From Verrucomicrobiota bacterium (lineage in GTDB: Bacteria > Verrucomicrobiota > Verrucomicrobiia > CAIQCK01): a stretch of 64,000 bases of DNA. The position numbers and the translations under genes are program-made. Position 1 is the stretch's first letter. The number at the start of each line of letters is the position of its first letter. The stretch covers positions 1 to 64,000 of the forward strand of contig JAPLTX010000027.1 in assembly GCA_026397915.1 (NCBI GenBank), read 5' to 3'. This document shows, piece after piece, positions 17,886 to 26,295 of this stretch. The notes beneath the pieces are model-generated. The model searched no databases. It was given only the letters and a program-made list of their open reading frames with translations, and was not told the DNA's origin.

Positions 17886-18905
17886 ATGAACTCCGTCGAA
17901 CGTGTCCATACCGCCCTTAAACTCGGCCAGCCTGACCGCGTGCCGGTGCTGGAGTTTGTCGTGGATGAAAAAGTCGCCCGCGCCGCCGTGCCGGGCTGCC
18001 GCGATGTCGCCGATTGCATGGACCGGCTCGACATGGACGGCGTCGGCTGCGGCGCGCTGTTCCAGAAGGTGCGCGACAACCCGGACGGTTCCTACACCGA
18101 CGAATGGGGCGTGAGCTACCTGCCCGGCCCCGAAGCGGTGGCGCATCCGTTGCGCGGGCCGATCGCGACGCTGGAGGACGCGCGCACCTACACACCGCCC
18201 AATCCCGACGCGCCGCACCGGCTCGGCAAATTGCCCGACCTCGTCGCGCGCTACAAAGGCAAACGCGCCATCTGCTTCCACCATCGCGCCGCGTTCATGT
18301 GGTCGGCCTACCTCATGGGCCTCGACAACATGCTGATGAACCTCATCGCCGAGCCGGAACTGGTCACGCTGACGATGGAGAAAGTGCTGCGCTGCAACAT
18401 GCGCATCGTCCAGCGCGCCATCCAGGCTGGCGCGGAGGTCATCATCCTCGGCGACGATTACGCCGGCAACCACGGCCCGATGATGAGTCCCGAACTGTTC
18501 CGCCAGTTCATCCTGCCGCCGCTGAAGAAGATGATCGCGATGATCCACGACGAAGGCGCGTTCTGCATCAAGCACTCCGACGGCGACCTTTACCCGATCC
18601 TCGACATGATCGTCTCGGCCGGTCCCGACGGCATCAACCCCATCGAGCCGGTCGCCGGCATGGAGTTGAAGAAGGTCAAGCAGCTCGTCGGCGACAAAGT
18701 CTGTCTGACCGGCAACATTGACTGCGCGCACCTGTTGCCGCACGGCACGCCGGAGCAAGTGCGCGAGGCCGTGCGCCAAGCCATCGCCGACGCCGCACCC
18801 GGTGGCGGCTACATCCTTTGCTCGTCGAACAGCATCCACTCCTCCTGCAACCCGCAGAACTTTGTCGCGATGGTGCGGGCGTGCCATGAGTTCGGGAAGT
18901 ATTAG
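17886..18905 (+). CDS. Uroporphyrinogen decarboxylase-family protein (methyltransferase-like)
   Basis: 339 aa from the ATG giving MNSVERVHTAL; a TTG eight codons upstream is possible. A URO-D TIM barrel: QPDRVPVLEFVVDE, GPMMSPELFRQFILPPLKKM, IKHSDGDLYPILDMIV, then LTGNIDC and PGGGYILCSSNSIH. The HSDG at the position where MtaA-type enzymes have a zinc Cys/His suggests a different metal arrangement. Typical of catabolic URO-D genes found next to GntR and MFS genes. Substrate unknown. Confidence 0.72.
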   Translation: MNSVERVHTALKLGQPDRVPVLEFVVDEKVARAAVPGCRDVADCMDRLDMDGVGCGALFQKVRDNPDGSYTDEWGVSYLPGPEAVAHPLRGPIATLEDARTYTPPNPDAPHRLGKLPDLVARYKGKRAICFHHRAAFMWSAYLMGLDNMLMNLIAEPELVTLTMEKVLRCNMRIVQRAIQAGAEVIILGDDYAGNHGPMMSPELFRQFILPPLKKMIAMIHDEGAFCIKHSDGDLYPILDMIVSAGPDGINPIEPVAGMELKKVKQLVGDKVCLTGNIDCAHLLPHGTPEQVREAVRQAIADAAPGGGYILCSSNSIHSSCNPQNFVAMVRACHEFGKY

Positions 18906-19013
18906 ACCTTATGCTCCTGCGTTGAAACCGAATTTCCAACCGCCTCAGGTCGGCAGGGTTTTTCTCAACGTAGGCCTCGAAAACGCGTTCAGCGGCTTGG
19001 GCGAGCATGCTCG

Positions 19014-19736
19014 TCAGTTTGCTTTGGCGAATTTTTGAATGCGCTCGCCGGCCTTGATGAAGCGCGCCAATGCCTGCTTAAGCGCGAAACAATAAGGATC
19101 AAGCTGCACATTTGCACCGCCGTTGAGAGCTGCTTCCGCATCTCGGATGCTGCGCAGTCGCTTGCGCGCCTCTTTCAGTGACAGACTACGCATCGTGCCA
19201 AGAACGGACTCGATCTCACGACCACGCAGCGCGGTGAGAAGTTTGTGGTCGAGCTTCAGCTTTTCTATCGTTCTGGCGGCCGCATGGTCTGCCGGATTGG
19301 CCGGTGTGATTTCACCGCGCTGATTAAACACGAATCGAGCCTCGCAACCGTTGCTTAATGGCGAGACGAACATCGCCACCTCTGCACGGCTGGGCCAGCT
19401 TCCCTTCGCGTGCGCTCCATATTGGCCACTCGGCCCGTTCGGCTGTGGCCAGCAAGCCATCATGTTGTCATACGCCACATCTTGTCCGCGTTCGCAATAT
19501 GCCTGCGGAAGCAAGTGCTCCACATGTGCCGAGCCGCTATCAATCTTCCGTCCCGTGTAGGCACACAACCCACCCTGTTCAGCGAGCAATGACTCCAAGA
19601 GTGGCCCAACCACGTCGGGCGATTGGCGCAGCGTGTCGTAGCCGTAATTGATTCCTCCCCCGGCGGGATCGGCCTGATGTGCCGCACGCCATTCCCTCAG
19701 TTCCGCCGGTTCTTCGCGCTTCTCAATCTTTCTCAT
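19014..19736 (-). CDS. ptuB: HNH endonuclease, PtuB-like subunit of a Septu defence system
   Basis: 240 aa from the ATG giving MRKIEKREEP, which overlaps the upstream ATPase stop by 14 bp; the upstream open extension lies inside that gene. The HNH core is CAYTGRKI(D), then SAHVEHLLPQ and a YDNMMACWP segment, the pattern of the TIGR02646-type retron/Septu nucleases. A long helical C-terminal region follows (residues 130-240). With PtuA it forms the two-gene Septu anti-phage system in which the ATPase controls the nuclease. Confidence 0.8.
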   Translation of the reverse strand: MRKIEKREEPAELREWRAAHQADPAGGGINYGYDTLRQSPDVVGPLLESLLAEQGGLCAYTGRKIDSGSAHVEHLLPQAYCERGQDVAYDNMMACWPQPNGPSGQYGAHAKGSWPSRAEVAMFVSPLSNGCEARFVFNQRGEITPANPADHAAARTIEKLKLDHKLLTALRGREIESVLGTMRSLSLKEARKRLRSIRDAEAALNGGANVQLDPYCFALKQALARFIKAGERIQKFAKAN

Positions 19737-21006
19737 GCGCCAGCGCTTCCAAGTTCCGGATACTTCCCTCCAACCGGGCGACTTCGCCTTCCTCGCCGTC
19801 AACTCGCTTGCGCAGTTTCTGAAGTTCCCGCTTGGCTGCCTCCAAATCACCCTCCTCCAGCGCATCCTCAACCGCGTGAATCATGTCCGTTGCTGGCTCA
19901 CTCCGCTGCCGCGCGTCCATGACGTGCTCCAGAATCCAGTTGGAATCCGCGCCGTAGGCGACTGGCGGCGTCTGTGAGCCGCTCGACACAAGCGCATGAA
20001 CCGACTCGCGTGGCACTTCGCCGATGATTTGCGGCGAGTGCGAGGTGCAGAAAAACTGAATCTTGGGAAAGGTGCGCTGCAAGTCGGCCACCACCCGCCG
20101 CTGCCACCTTGGATGCAGGTGCAGGTCCAACTCGTCAATCAGGACCACTCCAGGCGTTTCTGCTATGGCCCGGTCGCCCATTGGCGAGTTCAGCAGCGCC
20201 GCCTTGATTGCAATGTCGCCCACCATTGCCACCATGTTCCTTTGGCCATCGCTCAACTGGTCAAAAGCGTGAATCTCGCGATTCGTAAACTCAACCAGCA
20301 CTTGTTCCTGCTTGGCGGAAAACCAGATTCGCTTCCCATCTTCCAGACAGCCGACAACGGCCTTCTTGACCGCGGTGCAAATCGGCGGCTCCGCGGCCTC
20401 TTGGAAAGCGATCCATTCTTGGCGGCTCAGCCATTTCATGAAATCCGCCGGGCTGCAACGCGGATCCACGCTGTTCCTGTAGCCGTCGAAACGCGAAGGC
20501 TTGCTCCGCTTGTCCTTCAGTTCCTTCCGGATATCGCGCGGAATGTCCCAAAGCCGCCCTGTGCCGTAGTAGGAAATCAAAGGTAAAACCACGTTCGTGT
20601 CAGTCCCGCTGCGAATGGCCTGCGCTTGCGCTTCTGCGATCTCGCGGATGCCCGACGCCTCCTTGGTTGTGGTGCGTCCTTTTCGGCCACGCAACGCCCG
20701 CTCCCATTGCAGGGATTCGCCATTGACGATCCCTCGCGCAAAAACCGCCGTTTGCTCGACTTCCTCAAAACGAAAGTCTCCGTTCGACCCTTGCACACGG
20801 ACTCTCACATCCTTCGCCAGCAGATGTCGCTTGTCGAACCCACGAATTCCCAGTAGCCACGACCCCGCCGCGACCGCCAAAGCTTCAAGGAGCGAGGTCT
20901 TGCCCGCACCATTGTCGCCGACGATGAGGTTGAACTGGGACGGGAACCTAAACTCCGCTTGCTCGAAGCAACGAAAGCCCGTCAATGTAAGTTCATCAAT
21001 ACGCAT
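19723..21006 (-). CDS. ptuA: ABC/SMC-type ATPase, PtuA-like subunit of a Septu defence system
   Basis: 427 aa. N-terminal MRIDELTLTGFRCFEQAEF is the RecF/OLD/PtuA opening. Walker A is GDNGAGKTS (~30-38), the ABC signature is LSDGQRNM, Walker B is VVLIDELDLHLHP, and the H-loop is CTSHSPQII. A coiled-coil or helical insert lies between Walker A and the signature. The C-terminal ~80 residues are charged and helical. Immediately downstream and overlapping is the HNH nuclease. Immediately upstream, overlapping by 25 bp, is the tail of a broken hsdS, so the pair once sat behind a type I restriction locus. Confidence 0.85.
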   Translation of the reverse strand: MRIDELTLTGFRCFEQAEFRFPSQFNLIVGDNGAGKTSLLEALAVAAGSWLLGIRGFDKRHLLAKDVRVRVQGSNGDFRFEEVEQTAVFARGIVNGESLQWERALRGRKGRTTTKEASGIREIAEAQAQAIRSGTDTNVVLPLISYYGTGRLWDIPRDIRKELKDKRSKPSRFDGYRNSVDPRCSPADFMKWLSRQEWIAFQEAAEPPICTAVKKAVVGCLEDGKRIWFSAKQEQVLVEFTNREIHAFDQLSDGQRNMVAMVGDIAIKAALLNSPMGDRAIAETPGVVLIDELDLHLHPRWQRRVVADLQRTFPKIQFFCTSHSPQIIGEVPRESVHALVSSGSQTPPVAYGADSNWILEHVMDARQRSEPATDMIHAVEDALEEGDLEAAKRELQKLRKRVDGEEGEVARLEGSIRNLEALAHEKD

Positions 21007-21107
21007 GACGGCTTCTTTCTACCCCGAAACCGAGGCATTCGCACGTTAATCTTGCCGGTGAGGTTGGCAGTAATGAGGGTGGTGTGGTGTTCCTGCAACC
21101 GTTCCAT
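20982..21107 (-). pseudogene. hsdS C-terminal remnant
   Basis: A 42-codon frame begins MERLQEHHTTLITANLTGKI and ends in a basic tail. The stretch RLQE-x3-(T/A)LI(T/A)A-x-(L/V)TGKI-(N/D)VR is the conserved last helix and terminal strand of type I specificity subunits. No target-recognition domain is present. It abuts the hsdM remnant and overlaps the ptuA start. Confidence 0.7.
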
Positions 21108-21115
21108 CCCGCCCC

Positions 21116-21211
21116 CATGTTGTTGCGAAGCCTATCTGCGGCGGGCCAGAGCTTGGTCTCGAAGTCAAGTCGCTCTTTACTATTGTCAGGGTGCTTCGCT
21201 CTCGTAGCCAT
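21116..21211 (-). pseudogene. hsdM N-terminal remnant
   Basis: The first 32 codons from ATG at 21211 include DFETKLWPAADRLRNNM, the opening helix of type I DNA methyltransferase M subunits (consensus xFExKLWxAADxLRxNMD). After Asn-Asn-Met the reading leaves the family (junction between 21108 and 21115) and the sequence continues as the end of hsdS. All catalytic motifs (e.g. NPPF) are gone. Confidence 0.75.
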
Positions 21212-21352
21212 TGTCGTAACTTCTGATGCGACAGAGTGTATGGCGGAGAGGAAGACGCGGCAAGCATTCTGGGGATGAAGCCGAAGGACGGAAAGCGCGG
21301 CCAAGGATTTTCTTGTGGCGCGCGGACGGCGGGCGGTGGCACGCTGCGCGTG
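21212..21352. other. Intergenic region upstream of the NHL gene
   Basis: Between the hsdM remnant start and the start chosen for the NHL-repeat gene. No convincing gene, promoter or terminator was seen. The NHL reading frame stays open here but reads as low-conservation Gly/Lys-rich sequence. Confidence 0.5.
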
Positions 21353-22450
21353 ATGACTACTATGAAACACATCCTCACTCTCCTCCTCACCGCTCACGTT
21401 GCAGTTGCTGCCGCGGCGGAAACCAAATTCCAGATCACCACCTTCGCCGGCACGGGCGAGAAGGGTTTCAGCGGCGATGGCGGGCCGGCGACGAAGGCGA
21501 CGTTGAACCAGCCGTTCGGCATCGTGCGCGGGCCGGATCGCGCGCTCTACATTTGCGACACGGCAAACCACGCCATCCGTCGCGTGGCGGCCGACGGCAC
21601 GATCACGACGGTCGCAGGCTGCGGCAGGAAAGGCTACTCGGGTGACGGCGGCCCCGCGACCAAGGCGGAGATTTTCGAGCCATATGAGATCCGCTTCGAC
21701 CGCGCAGGCAACATGTTCTTCGTCGAGATGCGCAACAACATCGTCCGCCGCGTGGACGCTCGGACACGGATCATCTCGACCGTAGCGGGCACGGGCAAGG
21801 CCGGCTTCAGCGGCGACGGCGGCCCCGCGACGAAGGCGGAGATGAAGTCGCCGCACAGCATCCAGTTCGGTCCCGATGGCGCGCTCTACATCTGCGACAT
21901 CGGCAATCACCGCATCCGCAAAGTGGACATGAGGACGGGTCTCATCACGACGTTCGCGGGGACCGGCGAGAAAGCCGCCACGCCCGACGGCGCGAAGATC
22001 GCCGGCACGCCGTTGAACGGGCCGCGCGCGATTGACTTCGATGCGCGGGGCGACATGTGGCTGGCGTTGCGCGAGGGCAACAAGGTGTTCCGGCTCGACA
22101 TGAAGGCCGGCCGCATCCATCACGTCGCCGGCACGGGCAAGAACGGCTTCACCGGCAACGGTGGCCCCGCGAAGCTCGCGACGCTCTCCGGCCCGAAGGG
22201 CATCGCCGTCGCGCCGAACGGTAACGTCTATCTCGCCGACACGGAGAGCCACAGCGTCCGCATGATTGACGTGAAGACAGGCAAGCTGGAGTTGGTGGCC
22301 GGCACGGGCGAAAAAGGCGACGGCCCCGACGGCGACCCGCGCGCGTGCAAGATGAACCGCTTGCACGGCGTCTTCGTGGACGCCGACAGCGCGGTGTTCA
22401 TCGGCGACACCAACACGCATCGCGTGCGGGTGATTCGGGCAAGAAAGTGA
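21353..22450 (+). CDS. Secreted NHL-repeat beta-propeller protein
   Basis: 365 aa from ATG giving MTTMKHIL, with a signal peptide LTLLLTAHVAVAAAAE. Repeats of the type (F/V)AGTGxxGFSGDGGPAT occur at least five times (AGTGEKGFSGDGGPAT, AGCGRKGYSGDGG, AGTGKAGFSGDGG, AGTGEKAATPDG, AGTGKNGFTGNGG), each followed by an L..P.GI strand. This is the NHL blade seen in bacterial extracellular propellers. No catalytic motif; likely a binding or scaffold function. The start context is repeated 18 nt for 18 nt before the heparinase gene. Confidence 0.8.
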   Translation: MTTMKHILTLLLTAHVAVAAAAETKFQITTFAGTGEKGFSGDGGPATKATLNQPFGIVRGPDRALYICDTANHAIRRVAADGTITTVAGCGRKGYSGDGGPATKAEIFEPYEIRFDRAGNMFFVEMRNNIVRRVDARTRIISTVAGTGKAGFSGDGGPATKAEMKSPHSIQFGPDGALYICDIGNHRIRKVDMRTGLITTFAGTGEKAATPDGAKIAGTPLNGPRAIDFDARGDMWLALREGNKVFRLDMKAGRIHHVAGTGKNGFTGNGGPAKLATLSGPKGIAVAPNGNVYLADTESHSVRMIDVKTGKLELVAGTGEKGDGPDGDPRACKMNRLHGVFVDADSAVFIGDTNTHRVRVIRARK

Positions 22451-22470
22451 AGCGCTTTGGGAACAACGCA

Positions 22471-23601
22471 ATGAAACCCACTTTCGCTCTCATCATCGCC
22501 CTGCTGCTGGTGCCGCTGGCCGCGCTCCACGCCACCGACATCGAACTCACCGAGACGCTCCAGCTCCCCGAGTGCCACAGCATCGGCTGGGTCAACGCTT
22601 GGGTGAAGGCCAGCCCGCAGGCGAGGGGCCAAAAAGGTTGGGATGGCATCCTCGATGAAACCAAGTGGGGAGTTCCGTCACCGCAGCAACTCGTCGCGCG
22701 AAACTGGGACTGGAAGCTCACCGATGAGCAATGGCAGCAGGCCGTGAAGCAAAAAGGCGAAGGCAAAAAGGAAGACGTGAAGTTTGATCTCTGGCTGCCC
22801 GGCGACATCCCGCAGGCGAAAGGCATCGTCGTCATCTCCGGCCACGGCAGCGGCGAGGGCCTCTACCGGCATCCCGAACTCCGCAAGCTCGCCCGCGAAC
22901 TGCATCTGGCGATCTTCAAGTTCATCGGCAATCCCATGCAACGCGGCTTCTGGCCGAAGAGCCTGCTCTACGAGCGCCTGGAAGCCTTCGCGGAAAAATC
23001 GAGGCACCCCGAACTCGAACACGCTCCGCTGTTCCTCTACGGTCACTCGAATGGCACCGGCTTCTCCGCGATCTTCCCCGCCACCGAAAGCGCCCGCGTC
23101 TGGGCGTGGGTGTCCATGCGACCCGGAATCACTTTTCAAGTTTATCACCCCGGCGCGGCGCAGATTCCCGGCCTGGTCATCTTCGGCGAGGACGATCAAT
23201 TCCTTGCCCGGCCCTCCAAAGCGGAGAACTTGGCCGTCGTGGAAGTGATGCGAAAGAAACACGGTGCGATCTGGAACTACGCCGTCGAACCCAAGACCGG
23301 CCACGGTCCCGGCGAGAAAACCTGGCCGCTGGTCTTCTCCTTCCTGCGGCACAGCTTCGCCGCGCGCGTGCCTGCCAATGCCGATCCTCGCAAAGGCCCA
23401 GTGAAACTGACCGCGCCCCAACCCGAAAGCGGCCATCTTGGCCAGAACTGGGACGTCACCAAGGGCGGCTACCAAGCCCTGCCGGTCGCCCCCTTTGCCA
23501 GTTTCACCGGAGACAAATCCACCGCCTCGTGGCTCATCAACGCCGCCTACGCCGCCGACTGGCAGGCGTTTCAGCGCGATGGCCAAGTCCGGAAACCCTG
23601 A
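22471..23601 (+). CDS. Secreted alpha/beta hydrolase-fold protein
   Basis: 376 aa from MKPTFALI, with a signal peptide (LIIALLLVPLAALHA). The nucleophile elbow is GHSNG with Ser at residue ~193; the acid is likely Asp in FGEDDQF and the base His in KTGHGPG, in correct order. The oxyanion segment is VVISGHGSGEG. Resembles carbohydrate esterase-like hydrolases of glycan-degrading bacteria. Placed between the NHL propeller and the BNR proteins. Confidence 0.72.
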   Translation: MKPTFALIIALLLVPLAALHATDIELTETLQLPECHSIGWVNAWVKASPQARGQKGWDGILDETKWGVPSPQQLVARNWDWKLTDEQWQQAVKQKGEGKKEDVKFDLWLPGDIPQAKGIVVISGHGSGEGLYRHPELRKLARELHLAIFKFIGNPMQRGFWPKSLLYERLEAFAEKSRHPELEHAPLFLYGHSNGTGFSAIFPATESARVWAWVSMRPGITFQVYHPGAAQIPGLVIFGEDDQFLARPSKAENLAVVEVMRKKHGAIWNYAVEPKTGHGPGEKTWPLVFSFLRHSFAARVPANADPRKGPVKLTAPQPESGHLGQNWDVTKGGYQALPVAPFASFTGDKSTASWLINAAYAADWQAFQRDGQVRKP

Positions 23602-23612
23602 GACCCTTCACC

Positions 23613-26288
23613 ATGAACCTTCGTATTCTCTGCACCACCCTGTTGCTGGCACCGCTGGCCGGATCGCTCAGCGCCCAGACGAAAGCACCGGCCAAACCAG
23701 ACCCGAACTTCATCGCCTCGCCTGCCGAACTGAAGGCGCGCATCCCGAAACAGCTTCGCATCACCAAACCCGACTACGTCGTCTTCGTGCCGGAGGTCAC
23801 GGACGCAGGAGTGAACGATACCGGCAACGAGCATTTCCTTGTATTCGACGGGCCGGATGGCTCGATCATGGCGGTGTGGACGCAAAGTTCCGCCGAAGCG
23901 CAGCCGGACCAGCACATCGCGTTCGTGCGCAGCACCGACGAGGGCGTGACGTGGTCGAAGCCGCGCATCATCGCGGGGCCGAAGAAGCCGGGCGACGGCC
24001 ACATCGCAAGCTGGGCCTATCCGCTGGTGAGCAAGTCAGGGCGCATCTACGTGCTCTACAGCCAGCACATCGGCAGACACGACGCGTTCGTCCATTGCAC
24101 CGGCTGGCTGCACGGCATCCACAGCGACGACAACGGCGCCACGTGGTCGAAACCCCAAAACATTCCCGTCGCGCGCAGCATCAACGACAACCCCGATCCC
24201 ACCATGCCGCCGAACATGCTCTGCTGGCAGAAACCGCTGCGGCTCGGCAAGGACGGCAAATACTTTGCCGGCTTCACGCGCTGGACCAGTTTCGATGTGC
24301 GCAAGAATCCCACGAAGTCGTGGATCTCCGCCGACACGCGGGTCGAGTTCATGCGCTTCGAGAATGTGGACGACAACCCGGATGTGAAAGACCTGAAGAT
24401 CAGTTGGTTCGCGGCGAACGAAAAGGCGCTCGCCGTGCCGTTCCCCGGCCACCCGGAAGTGAGCGCCTGCCAGGAGCCGACCGTCGTGAAGCTGCCGGAC
24501 GGCCGACTCTTCTGCGTGATGCGCACCGCGTCGGGCAGCCCGTTCTGGAGCGTGAGCAGCGATGTCGGCGAAACGTGGACGCAACCGCGCCGTCTCCTGC
24601 GCAAGGACGGCGGCGAACCGCTGCTGCATCCGCTCTCGCCCTGCCCGATGTATGACGTGGGCGGCAACGAGGCCGGCAGCGGACGTTACGCGCTTTTCAT
24701 CCACAACCACGACGGCCACTACAAGAACTACGGGCCTACGGACTCCAACTTTCATCGCCGCCCGATTCATCTCGTGCCCGGCCGTTTCCAGCCCGGCGCT
24801 GACCAGCCGGTTTGGTTCGACGAGCCGAAGTTCTTCATGGACCACGATGGCGTCAGCCTCGGCAAACCCGGCACCAATGGCCGGCTCGATCTCGCGCTCT
24901 ACTCCAGCTTCACCGTCCGCAAGGGCAAGCCGGTGCTCTGGTATCCGGAACGGAAGTTCTTCCTCCTCGGCCGCATCATTGGCAAGGAATGGTTCGTCCC
25001 CACAGCCGACCCGGCGACCGATTGGAAGCGCAGCAAGCCCGACGTGACCGTTTATCTGCCGAAGGAGGGCGAGCATCACGACGGCGACAACGAGATGTTC
25101 ATCGTGTTCAAGGCGCCCAAGAGCGATGAGTTGCTCGGCATGTGGACGCAGAGCAGCGTTGAGGGCCGCGGCGACAACCGCATCATGCTGGCCCGCAGCA
25201 GCGACGGCCGGCGTTGGTCGCAGCCGCAACGCATCATCGGCACGACGCCGGGGACGAAGGAACCGCAGGCGAGTTGGGGCGTGCCCATCGTCGCGCGGAC
25301 GGGGCGCATCTATTGCGTCTATTTGAAGGAGCAACCTCGTGCCGAAGCCGGGCAGAAGCAGGAGTCGGGCGGCATGGGCTGCCTCACCAGCGACGACAAC
25401 GGCACGACCTGGACGCCGGGCGCCGACATTCCGATGCCCCGGAACCGGTTCGATCATCCCGACCCGGCGATCCCCAAGAGCTACTGGCTTTGGACGACCA
25501 CGACGCGCGACCGGCACGGGCGGCATTTGCTCGGTTACACCACGACGACCAGCCAGGCGGTCAAGAAATGGCCGTCGAAGTTCTGGGTCCACAAGGACAG
25601 CCGCTGCGCGTTCGCGCGTTTCGAGAACATTGACGCCGGGCCGGACCCGAAAGACCTGAAGGTCACATGGTTGCCGACGGACCGCGAGGGCCTGGAGGTT
25701 CCGAATCGCGTCTTCCCCGACATGTCGGTCGCGCAGGAACCTTGCGTGGTGTTACTGCCCGACGGCCGGCTGCTCGTGGCGACGCGGACGATGGCGGGCG
25801 CGATTTGGTATAGCGTGTCCGACGACGACGGCGCGACGTGGCGGAAACCGGAACCGCTGCGTTACCAGGACGGCGGCAAACCCATCGCGCAACCACTCGC
25901 CCCAGCGCCGATCTACCCGCTCGCCGACGGCCGGTTCCTGCTCGTATTCCACAACAACGACGGCACGCACGGCGGCTACAGCCAGTGGAAGACGAAATGG
26001 AATGGAAACCAAGCCAACTACATCCGCAACCCCGCGTTCATTGCCGTGGGCGAATTCCGGCCCAAGGCGCACCAGCCGATCTGGTTCAGCGCGCCGAAGC
26101 AGATCCTCGACACGCAAGGCGTCATCGTCGGCCCGAAGAAAACCGCTGAGATCGCCACCTATCCGAGCCTCACCGAATGGCACGGCCAGCGCGTCCTCTG
26201 GTATCCCGACCGCAAATACTACCTCCTCGGCAAATACCTGCCGGATGCGTTGCTCGCCGGCATGAAGGCGCCGACTGCAACGGAGTGA
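23613..26288 (+). CDS. Secreted protein with two tandem sialidase-type BNR propellers
   Basis: 891 aa from the ATG giving MNLRILCTT, signal peptide to about residue 23. The protein is an internal duplication: PDYVVFVPEVT... NEHFLVFDGPDGS...MAVWTQSS in the first half is echoed by PDVTVYLPKEG...NEMFIVFKAPKSD...LGMWTQSS in the second (starts ~residues 50 and ~475). Asp boxes (STDEGVTW, SDDNGATW, SDVGETW; SDGRRW, SDDNGTTW, SDDDGATW) occur three per half. Catalytic residues are not verified, so it is best called BNR rather than a proven sialidase. Upstream open frame overlaps the hydrolase gene and is not used. Confidence 0.78.
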   Translation: MNLRILCTTLLLAPLAGSLSAQTKAPAKPDPNFIASPAELKARIPKQLRITKPDYVVFVPEVTDAGVNDTGNEHFLVFDGPDGSIMAVWTQSSAEAQPDQHIAFVRSTDEGVTWSKPRIIAGPKKPGDGHIASWAYPLVSKSGRIYVLYSQHIGRHDAFVHCTGWLHGIHSDDNGATWSKPQNIPVARSINDNPDPTMPPNMLCWQKPLRLGKDGKYFAGFTRWTSFDVRKNPTKSWISADTRVEFMRFENVDDNPDVKDLKISWFAANEKALAVPFPGHPEVSACQEPTVVKLPDGRLFCVMRTASGSPFWSVSSDVGETWTQPRRLLRKDGGEPLLHPLSPCPMYDVGGNEAGSGRYALFIHNHDGHYKNYGPTDSNFHRRPIHLVPGRFQPGADQPVWFDEPKFFMDHDGVSLGKPGTNGRLDLALYSSFTVRKGKPVLWYPERKFFLLGRIIGKEWFVPTADPATDWKRSKPDVTVYLPKEGEHHDGDNEMFIVFKAPKSDELLGMWTQSSVEGRGDNRIMLARSSDGRRWSQPQRIIGTTPGTKEPQASWGVPIVARTGRIYCVYLKEQPRAEAGQKQESGGMGCLTSDDNGTTWTPGADIPMPRNRFDHPDPAIPKSYWLWTTTTRDRHGRHLLGYTTTTSQAVKKWPSKFWVHKDSRCAFARFENIDAGPDPKDLKVTWLPTDREGLEVPNRVFPDMSVAQEPCVVLLPDGRLLVATRTMAGAIWYSVSDDDGATWRKPEPLRYQDGGKPIAQPLAPAPIYPLADGRFLLVFHNNDGTHGGYSQWKTKWNGNQANYIRNPAFIAVGEFRPKAHQPIWFSAPKQILDTQGVIVGPKKTAEIATYPSLTEWHGQRVLWYPDRKYYLLGKYLPDALLAGMKAPTATE

Positions 26289-26295
26289 TGATGGT

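Noticed and set aside
17880..18887. Long open frame antisense to the URO-D gene; similar long antisense frames at 24036-25592, 31163-33334 and 46389-47858
   Set aside because: High-GC shadow frames of recognisable genes on the other strand; composition is His/Arg/Ala-rich with no domain.
19014..21211. Possible retron of the PtuAB-effector type
   Set aside because: No reverse transcriptase gene or msr/msd-like structure nearby; the pair fits plain Septu.
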